Shown: positions 36,201 to 44,980 of the stretch, piece after piece
Layout of the letters: each line of letters begins with the position of its first letter
How positions within the stretch are numbered: the stretch's first letter is position 1
Assembly: GCF_003672135.1 (NCBI RefSeq)
Contig: NC_039512.1
Coordinates: 7,886,374-7,950,373, forward strand
Reading direction: 5' to 3'
Length of the DNA stretch: 64,000 nucleotides
Source: Ooceraea biroi
Lineage: Eukaryota; Arthropoda; Insecta; Hymenoptera; Formicidae
Position numbers and translations under genes: made by a program
Notes under the pieces: generated by a model
Told to the model about the DNA's origin: nothing
The model's database searches: none
What the model saw: the letters and a program-made list of their open reading frames with translations, nothing else

Positions 36201-39200
36201 TTATTTGAAAAATAATTTAAATATCAAATTTTTCTTTTTCTACTTACTAATTATAATTTTAAGATTCTATAGCTATTTTATTTACGCAGATTAACCTAAT
36301 ATTATGATAATTATCATCTTAACAAGTACTGCACTTTTCTTAATAAAATTGCAAGGAATCTAACAACATTCGCGGTGCACTCGTTTGTGATAATAAAAAC
36401 CATTCTTCTTATATTTTAAACAAAACGTTTTGAAACACAATTTTTTATATAAGACACTTAATAATCGAATAAGATAAATCAGTAACAATATCTTCCTAAT
36501 ATTGTATATACAGCTTAAGAAAAAATATAATTCCCATCAATGGCTAGGTAATGGGACGTGGTTAGTCATTGGGACTTTTACCTTAAATAATCTTAATTTT
36601 GAAATTTATAAATGTAGAAATGTACATTTGTGCTAAATTTTATTAAGATTTATGTAATTTATATAGTATGAAGTTCTTAATTATACAACGCTCTGATAAC
36701 TTTTGGTTTTAGCATTTTAATGTTGAGCTTGCTGATTTTAATAATCGTTGCAACTTGGTTGGACAATGAAGTGAACAATAATGAATCAAGTATATCATGG
36801 TTTCGAAAGACTATACTTTGCTTCTCAGCTCGGAGAAATTGGAAAACTATTTCCCAAAAGAATTACTTTCATCCAGGGATGGATAGCATACATCTATTGC
36901 GATTTATTTTGACCGTGTCTATAATGACTGGACATTTTACGCTACAATATTATGCTAATCCGACGAACAATTTCTTTGACATTGAAAGAGTAAGTGCTCT
37001 GCAATTTTAGACATAATATAGGTAATAATGTAGGTATTTCTTAATATTATAATAATATTTTAACGTTCTATATTTCATTGTTAACTTGTCCCATGTTCTG
37101 TGTTCTATGGCATATTGTCTGAAAAAACTAAATGTTTGAAGCAATTGGATATAATATATTATGACATGTAAAATTATCAAATCTTTTTTTATTATGAAAT
37201 CGATATCATTATGTTTTATTGAATAGCAAAGAGAAAGTTGCAATCAGGCCCGGTTTCACGACCTGTTTTAAATTTAATGTTCGATTCATTAAACTTGACT
37301 TAAAGCAAAATTATTACATTCCATAAATGTCTTCGGTTAACGTCAATTTTCTGTGATTTAAGTTAATCGCCGAATTCGGCACTTTTCTGAAAAAATTGAA
37401 CCTTCATTACAAAAAAAAATAATAAACATGTCAATCTTCGAAATATTCGCCATCAGTTTTATCCAACTATCAGGCAGTTGACGAATCTTCTTTCGAAAAA
37501 AAGAAAATAAATGAAGGCTCAATTTCTTCAAAGAAAAACATCGAATTTGCACATCTAAAATCAACTTTATTTAGCTGTCAAATTTCGTCAAAAATGTTTC
37601 GTTTGATTTTTATAACATATTCTTAACTTATTTTACAATATATTTTGTAGTGTTCCGTTATGCTAATATATATTTTCTATGCAAATGGCGCTGTGATAAT
37701 AGATATATTCTTTACCGCATCTGCTATTTTAGTCACATATCAATTATTAAAGAACCTAGATCGAAAGAAACAACTCAATTTTTTCAACAACGTCCTATCC
37801 AGATATTTCAGGTAAATATGACAGCAATGATTCTTTTATTTGGTTTCACTATTTAAAATCATGTGTGCGCGTGTGTAATATTTTATATTTCAAAATCTTA
37901 ATTTTTTTAAGTTATTAAATAAAAATACTTCACGTTAAAACTATTTTTGTTTTATGTATATTGACAGATTAACGCCATCTTACATGACAGTAATCTTTTT
38001 TCACGCTTGGATCTTGCCATTTCTCGGTTCGGGACCTTTTTGGAAGCATGAAATCGAAAAAGAAAGCATACGATGTGCTACTAATTGGTGGACGAATCTG
38101 TTATACATTAACAATTATGTAAAATCGACAGAAATGGTAAGGAATATGTGTTTAAATTAGTTAATGTACATGCGAAATAATCGTTGAAGTTATTTATACA
38201 CATATAGCTAAATTGTGTTTATCAATTTCAGTGTATGTTTCAGTCATGGTATTTATCCGCGAATTTTCAATTTTTCATTCTTAACCAATTTATAATTTAC
38301 GCATTCTGGCGCATGTCGCGTAAAATTGGATATTTTTTTCTCGGGACGCTAACGATTGCTAGCTGTTTGATACCATTTGTTGCAGCATATTCTTATAATA
38401 TAATGCCTGTTTTGTTGATATTACCACGGTAAGTTATTACTTATTACATGATCTAGGGTACGGTCCAAGTCACGCTTCGAAGCGCTTCTAGACACTTGCT
38501 ATCTTCTTTTCATTTGACAGAAGGAAAAGGATGGAAAGTGTTTAGAAGCGCTTCGAAGCGTGACTTGGACCGTACCCCTAAGCTCTGATGCGACTGATAC
38601 CGAAAAATATACAAGCTATCAATTATTCTTTCTTTTTATTTTCTTTTATTGAAAATATACTCCTGAGTCAATGCAACACTGTAAGCGATTAAAAAATTTT
38701 TTAAAGCAATCTCTGTATTCCATTTTCGGAATCGTCTGCAAAATCGATCGAAATCCTTTGGGTATCCTGAATAGTGTAACGATTTTCTTTCGCCAATTTA
38801 AGTTTTGAAAAGTGGGTATTTTAGAAATCACACGGAGCTAGAGATTAAGCTATATAATTATACAAGCATTGTGATGATTTTTCTAGCCAAGAAGTCGCAT
38901 ATAATCTTGGATTCATTACGTCGGTTCATTATTGTACGAAAGCGATCAAACGACCTTGACTTTCAGGTAGTATAGAATCCCGTTTCGCACACGAGTCAGA
39001 AATCCTAGATAATAATTAACCTTCTAGTATGAATATCTTGACATAATTCCTTTCGAACCGAAAGAAGTGGTGAGCAATATCTTGATTCGATTCTTTTACG
39101 ACCACTTTCTTCAGTTTTGGCTCATTTAACCTTCAAGCGGTTGCGCTATTAGAGATGAGAAATCCCTACGATGCGGCAAGAGGCAATATTTTTATTTAAA

Positions 39201-42200
39201 GGAATTTAAAGGAATTGCCGGGTGCGGTCTTTTCGACGCCGCGCGACCGCTTGAAGGTTAAATTCTGTCATTTCGTACTCTGCCGTTTTTTAAGTACCCG
39301 GTAAAAAATTTTGCATGTATATTCATGCAGAATTGAATATACTTATACAAGATTATACATAATCTGTGCAGAAAATATATAATTATAAATGACAAAGTAT
39401 AGAACGTTATATATATTTATATATAAATGCAATAACTGCTACATATAAGATGCGCACTTTGCATACTTATATATAACGTTACAATGTTTTATATATAATT
39501 ATATATGGATCTGTATTTGTCTAATATATAATTATATATAAGTCTTGCATCATGTATAAATATACATAAACACAAGTATGATTCAGATGCCTTCATATAT
39601 AATTGTATATGATTCTATATAAACTAGGAATATATGTTTTCGCTCCGCACCACTATGTGGTGCACGCGTCGAGTTCTTACTCGACGTTAAGGCGATCCTG
39701 GAGTTGCTAGTGAACTTTTTTGTCACTAGCTCTCGTTACAGCGATCGAGCGGAATCACTAGATTTTCCTGCACGCTAATCTTTTTATTAGCAGAGAGAAG
39801 CCTGAGAGCGGTCACGCTCGCGTTTTAACTGTAACGCCTCAAACGTGGACATATGCGTTCCACTTGACGCTCCCAACGCTCGCGGCGTCATTCTATCTTT
39901 ATTCAATATTCAGTGAGCAATAAAGACAGAATCACTTCAATCACTTCAATATCCACGTTTGAGGCGTTACAGTTAAAACGCGAGCGTGACCGCTCTCAGG
40001 CTTCTCTCTGTTATTAGTTGCACAGAATAATAATTCCTTCTCCACGATTAAAGTACACACAATAATGAATTGTAAGCTGGTCGTTTTTATCTTCAAAATG
40101 AGGAAAAATTTGACAGTTACAGTTTTGTTATCGGCTAGCCGAATTTTTCTTCATTTTGAAGATAAAAACGACCAGCTTACAATTCATTATTGTGTGTACT
40201 TTAATCGTGGAGAAGGAATTATTATTCTGTGCAACTAATAAAAAAATTAGCGTGCAGGAAAATTTAGTGATTCCGCTGAGTTGCTGTAACGAGAGCTAGT
40301 GAACTATTTTTTCACTATAGCGATGGTAATTGCAGTTTCGTAAATTCTCTTTATTGCTTGTGCAGAATAAAAAATCCTTTTCCACAAATGAAGTATAGAT
40401 AGAAAGAAAGCCCGCTCTACAGGACTTTATATTCAAAATGGAAAAAAGTTAGAAAAGACAAATGCAAGTTTTTAACTTTTTTCCATTTTGAATATAAAGT
40501 CCTGTAGAGCGGGCTTTCTTTCTATCTATACTTCATTTGTGGAAAAGGATTTTTTATTCTGCACAAGCAATAAAGAGAATTTTCGAAACTGCAATTACCA
40601 TCGCTATAGTGAAAAAATAGTTTACTAGCAACTCCAGCATCCCCTTTAGATTTTTCTGTATCTGTGTGTATGTGTGCGCATCATCTATGTATGATTCGTC
40701 CCCAAGGGGTTTTTGTAGATAGCGCTCGTGCGCAAGGCGGGATAGAGTCCTAAATATTAGAGAAGCGCGAATGGGCACCCTCTTTCTGATTGGTCGGCCG
40801 CCATGTTGAGGCACAATGCCCCGCGTTGTTGATAATCGTGATGTGCAGGAGGATTGTCGCATGTACAGTGCTCCAGCAACCATCTCCCATCCTGTGACAT
40901 TCGTTCCCCAATCACGAAGCTCTTTAAAAGATATCTCTAATATAAATGTGAGTACTGGAGCAGGCAGTAGCATATATATTTGTGCCTCAAGATGGCGGCG
41001 TGGGGGTATCATTCACGCCTCTCTAATATTTAGGACTCTAGGGCGGGATGGGCTAATGCCCGCGCCATCTTTGTATATACCTGAATAAAAAAAAACGACG
41101 TTAAGATTTAGCCTGACAGTTATATAATAAAGTTAATATACACTCCTTGGCATATTAATTTTTTTGAGAATTTTTGCGCTTGCGGCACAGAGATTCCCAT
41201 GGACGTCCATGTAGTTCACGCACGCAAGCAATTTGAAGTTCGAAAAATTCGGACTTCAGATTACAATAAATAATATATTTTACTACTTACATATCTTTAA
41301 TAATATACAAATATATATATATATATCCATTTGTACATAAGCATATCCATTTATATATAAGCATATCTAGTTATATATGGACAAAAATGATATATAATTT
41401 TGTATAACCATGAGTTTTGTCTGATTATATATAAAAAAGTTTTTACCAGGTAGTTTCTATTGATGACCATGTTTCGTTACCATTTACGGTGCTTCTTATA
41501 AAATTCAAATGAATATAAATATATTAATAATCTCCTTGATGAATCATATAAACATACAGCAGTCTGATCTAAGAATTTCAAGCATTTTTTCATACGGAAA
41601 GACTTGTTTTTGATAGTATTACTCGTGCAACGATTACGTTTTATTAGCGTTACAAAATCGAATTAAATACGTTGGAACGATCCAAACTATCAGTGTCGGA
41701 TACACTTTTCATCATTTTGTACGTTTCGTCCATTGTTTCGTCCAGTTTAAAACAAAATTTAAATTTAAATTACTGGCTCTTTGTTTCATATAGTATGTTT
41801 TCGACGAGCATCAACGGTATTATCACATTTATCGTCGCAATTAAAATATACTAGCCCTATATACTTGAAATTTTTTATGACTATAGCTGGAATGCCAAGT
41901 TTCATAATGCAATCACTCATCAAGAGATAATGCTGACGAAAACAATTTTTTTTAAATTAGTCGCATCAGAACCTGGAGCCCAATTCTGTACTCGCCTACC
42001 GATGATTGTCGGTGTCGGTAACCAGCGACAGCCAATGGCAAGGACGCCTTTGGAGAAAAGCGTGGCTCTCATAGGCTGTCGCTAATTAACGACACCGACA
42101 ATCATCGGTAGGCGAGTACAGAATTGGCTCCTGGAAGGACGGCGTATAGTTTCTATTTTCACTTTATAATATTATAGAGTGTTTTAATATAAAATATATA

Positions 42201-43431
42201 TCTTCTTATATATTTTAATTATTTAGAAACAAAGGATTTACCATATACAAAAAGAATAGTGATTCATTATAACTTTTTTAGCATGCATAAACTAGAAGAT
42301 ATACCTTATTATTTACAATATTACATAAAACCACATATGCGCGCATCTGCATATCTCATTGGTATAATTGCTGGTGCAATAATCCATGATCATCAACAAA
42401 TAAAGTGGCGAATGTCGAAAGTATGTGACTTGTGTTGTTCTAATATTTATAATATGTTTTTAAACCAACCAACATATAGAAACTTATAGCTCTTTATATT
42501 TTGCAGTTCTGGTCACACATGCTAGTCATACCGTTGCCGCTAACTGTAATCATTGCTTTTCAATTATGGTCATATAGAATTCTTGTACCATATGCTGAGT
42601 GCTCACTTTTCGAAAATGCATCTTACGCATTTTGCTTTAGATTAATACCTGCGTTGTCTATCTGCACAATAATAGTTGTACTATCTACTGGCAGCCAATT
42701 AGGTATGATATACTAAAATAAATCAATAATTAATGAGTAATATGTTGCGTAAGTTACATCTATTTAATCATATCATATTCATAATAAAGAAATAAGGTAT
42801 TAAGTAATTAATCATAATTTTGAATCAATTTATCAAGATATTAGTGAATTCACATTAATTAGAAACCAAGAAAGAAAAATTCTATTTTATGTTCTTAAAA
42901 GTAAATGTGCATTCCTTGTGTAAATACTTACGCTACAAGTTTTTCTCAAGTTAAATATTTATGCCAAGATGTTCTTCCTATTCACTATATAATATATGCT
43001 CTTTCTCTCTGACAGAATTTTATCATAATATTTTTACACCTCGTTGGGTTCAACCATTGGCAGTATTAACTTATGGAGTCTTCCTCATAGCTGATACATT
43101 CAACGCTTATCACACTGGACAAGCCAGAAGCGCCAAAATGTATTCCTGTTTTAATATAGTATGTATATGGCAAATTGTCTTACATGATTGTTTATCACAT
43201 TATATATTAATTTCTATTTTTTCTGCAATATCTTTAAATAACCTTATAAAAAGCTGTTATTATTCGAATTTATTAAATGTTTTTTTTGTCTAGGTATGGG
43301 AAACTATCTCAAACGTAGTTATATCCTTTACGGTCTCTTTGTTTATGGTGATATGCGTTGAGTTACCATTTAGACAATTGGCAAAACAATACTCTCTTCG
43401 AAAAAATAATGAGGCTAATACAAAATATTAA
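33300..43431 (+). CDS. NRF-6-like multi-pass membrane acyltransferase
   Basis: Relative of C. elegans nose-resistant-to-fluoxetine proteins: an N-terminal extracellular NRF domain plus acyltransferase-3 membrane domain. Eleven exons: 33300-33690, 33937-34187, 34311-34528, 36713-36989, 37651-37811, 37968-38136, 38232-38428, 42282-42420, 42507-42702, 43016-43158, 43294-43431 (TAA). All phases join; 759 residues. A hydrophobic signal/anchor lies at residues 20-38 (MLIYMLSYVSIVVLLGISS). NRF-domain hallmarks: cysteines, MFDASSKYPDGILYGN, GNFDECYNL, LALCVPSACSAEDV. The acyltransferase part starts GMDSIHLLRFILTVSIMTGH, keeping the GH; many membrane spans follow and KPHMRASAYLIGIIAG. Introns 3 (2.2 kb) and 7 (3.9 kb) are packed with foldback elements, yet the frame is intact. 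Substrate unknown; insects usually carry many such paralogues. Confidence 0.9.
34702..36586. mobile_element. 1.9-kb foldback element in NRF-6 intron 3
   Basis: The ends are inverted: AAGGTAAAAGTCCCAAT at the left and ATTGGGACTTTTACCTT at the right. Inside, long arms (about 35080-35425 and 35800-36080) are reverse complements carrying internal repeats built on AGATTGGCGGCAGAAACCGA and CTGCCGACATAACCTGGC. The unique middle (35445-35640) is also found, interrupted, in intron 7. The apparent ORFs (repeated AANLPPGYVGRLCSVSAANL) are only translated repeat. No transposase is seen. Confidence 0.85.
35445..35640. repeat. intact copy of element E (empty site)
   Basis: A segment beginning CTAGGAATATGCGTTTTCGC and containing CTCGACGTTAAGATTTAGCC, ending near CGCCGCAAGCAATCT. 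The same sequence occurs at 39624-39691 plus 41096-41237, split by a 1.4-kb insert. This copy therefore shows the uninterrupted state. Confidence 0.85.
38454..38580. mobile_element. short hairpin MITE in NRF-6 intron 7
   Basis: Near-perfect palindrome: TAGGGTACGGTCCAAGTCAC and GTGACTTGGACCGTACCCCT, with CTTCGAAGCGCTTCTA / TAGAAGCGCTTCGAAG further in and a loop of about 30 bases. It may be flanked by CTA on both sides. Confidence 0.85.
39126..39261. mobile_element. short inverted-repeat element
   Basis: The ends TTAACCTTCAAGCGGTTGCGC and GCGCGACCGCTTGAAGGTTAA are inverted repeats about 95 bases apart, in NRF-6 intron 7. No coding content. Confidence 0.75.
39296..41452. mobile_element. composite nested element in NRF-6 intron 7
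   Basis: The outer ends, CCGGTAAAAAATTTTGC at the left and AAGTTTTTACCAGG at the right, are inverted. They enclose AT-rich palindromic arms and an element-E copy (39624-39691 and 41096-41237). That copy is split by an insert at 39692-41095 flanked by the direct repeat CGACGTTAAG. At least three layers of insertion are visible. Confidence 0.75.
39692..41095. mobile_element. 1.4-kb insert with 10-bp target duplication
   Basis: Bounded on both sides by CGACGTTAAG (39682-39691 and 41096-41105). The uninterrupted relative at 35445-35640 has the site once, so this is a true insertion. The insert ends with GAATA and a run of A, which suggests a retroposon-like 3' end. It contains serial palindromes: 39790-40010, 40014-40236, 40318-40608 and arms at 40745-40815 / 40978-41045. 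These sit within a larger outer inverted pair (GAGTTGCTAGTGAAC at 39703; GTTTACTAGCAACTC at 40620). Confidence 0.8.
41974..42134. mobile_element. hairpin MITE in NRF-6 intron 7
   Basis: Arms CTGTACTCGCCTACCGATGA (left) and TCATCGGTAGGCGAGTACAG (right) are perfectly inverted and extended by AATT and GACACCGACA-type inner pairs, with a loop of about 60 bases containing CGACAGCC / GGCTGTCG. Confidence 0.85.
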
Positions 43432-43888
43432 TTTATTGTTAAAAATCGTACTTGTTATTTTTATAATTGACTGTAATGACCCACCTAAATTGTTATAATG
43501 GATTAGTGTAAGAGAAAAAAAGAAACAGATATGTTTACAGGATTGCATAAATAAATAATGTATTTTAATTTAATAAATTGAGAAATAATGTATTGTATTA
43601 CTTAGGAATACATTTATCGCGAATTGCAGATTACTCGTAAGATAGATAAGGTAGAGAAAAAGTATAATGATATAATAATTGTTCATCGATATGATCTGCA
43701 TTTTTGACAAGTTTGTTGAGTTGCCGGAGAATCAAGTTGAATTTCCCACCATTTCCATCTCGATACTGAACTTTCGCCGGCTTGTTTGGGTAAAGAGATA
43801 GAAAAAGACAGAGAAAGATATCACGCTACATAAGACAGATGTCACAGGTATTATTGATCGCATCATTATTTCCTCGGCTAATCAATCC

Positions 43889-44272
43889 TCAATAGTGAAG
43901 AAAATCTCGAAACACTTGCTGGTAAGCCGCCTTCTGACTCGAAATCGGAGTATCTCGCGTCTCAGGACGTGATCCTAGCATACGCGGCCATTCGAGTGCG
44001 TGACGACAGATCATTGAACTCGGAGTAACTGCATGCTCAAATAACACTTTAAAATTCCTAATCAAAGTAAATATCGCAATGTTGAGGACACATATTATTA
44101 TTCGCAAACACGATGAATATGCAGCATAAATTTCACGCGAGATACCTATATGCGCTGCGCGAGGAAACATTCCCTCCTTCGCAGGACCGTAGATTGAAGG
44201 GGAACTCGAGTTTTTGTGATCGTTCGAGCCGGCACGAGTGTAATATCTTTTTCGGGCACAGGATTGATACAC
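43889..44272 (-). CDS. putative two-exon ORF, unknown
   Basis: Two minus-strand segments may form one reading frame: about 44272-44146, ending at a donor (ATAG|GTATCTC), and 44028-43889, starting after GCATGCAG and ending TGA. Phase 1 agrees across the join. The product contains SPSIYGPAKEGMFPRAAHI, then PSSMICRHALEWPRMLGSR, and ends in KAAYQQVFRDFLHY. I do not recognise it. The un-spliced frame is also open, and the phase match alone is weak evidence. It lies divergently upstream of Hrb27C. A further protein-like minus frame ends near 43697 (SVSRWKWWEIQLDSPATQQ) without a clear link. Confidence 0.3.
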   Translation of the reverse strand: MYQSCARKRYYTRAGSNDHKNSSSPSIYGPAKEGMFPRAAHIGISREIYAAYSSCLRIIICVLNIAIFTLIRNFKVLFEHAVTPSSMICRHALEWPRMLGSRPETRDTPISSQKAAYQQVFRDFLHY

Positions 44273-44439
44273 TGGACATAAATGATTTTTTTAATAGCAC
44301 GAAATAATTTATAATTGTATAAATTCCATTCGATATGACGCTACGTTGCATAACATCGTGTTACGCTGGATTAATTATATATATGCAATTATATATATGC
44401 ATTCATAATGCAGTCATGTAATAAGCATGACTACAAGCA

Positions 44440-44980
44440 TTTTACGTGGAATTTTCAGTGACTTTATATTTCGAAAATTGAAAATAGTCACTACATGTAG
44501 ACGTGGAGCGGACTTTAATCCTCAGCCGACAGAGCGCAGGGCGGGCAGGCAGGCATGCCGTAGAGACCAGTGCCGCTCGTCATTTGGTGACGCCGGCCCT
44601 GTTGTAGCTCATCAAATTTTCACTTCGACGTGATGCCAGAACGCGGCCGTGACTCGCGGCTTATCGTGACGGAGGGGCAAGCGAGAACCGCGTACGCGTG
44701 CGCTCAGCGCTTCGCTGATTGGTTCATCGCTTGGTGCGTCGTCCCCTCCAGTATGGTGAGCCGCGGCCGCGTTCTGGCATCACCGCATTGACTAGCGCAG
44801 TTGAGCGTAGTCGAACGTGTTGAAACCGGAAGTGACGCGCGTCGCTTCGTTACGTTTACATTCTGTTCTCGATCGCGTTCATTGTGCGGAGCCATTACCC
44901 TCGTCCGCGCTTAGGATCGTGCCATATTCCCACTCGCGCCCTCACATTAACAACATTCTCGTAGTTTTAAGTGAAATATT
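44440..44980 (+). promoter_or_regulatory. GC-rich CpG-dense upstream region of Hrb27C
   Basis: Composition changes sharply from AT-rich to G+C-rich with many CpGs for about 1.2 kb, beginning here and continuing into intron 1. GATTGGTT at about 44716 is a CCAAT-type box. The first coding exon starts at 44981. A broad housekeeping promoter is the simplest reading. Confidence 0.55.
44630..44783. repeat. inverted repeat inside Hrb27C upstream region
   Basis: GTGATGCCAGAACGCGGCCG (left) and CGGCCGCGTTCTGGCATCAC (right) are inverted repeats about 115 bases apart, roughly 200-350 bases upstream of the Hrb27C start codon. The loop holds the CCAAT-type box. It may be a GC-rich MITE or a native symmetrical regulatory region. 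Confidence 0.8.

Noticed and set aside
40554..41088. 152- and 90-codon ORFs in the intron 7 insert
   Set aside because: They overlap palindromic arms on opposite strands and lack any transposase or reverse-transcriptase motif.
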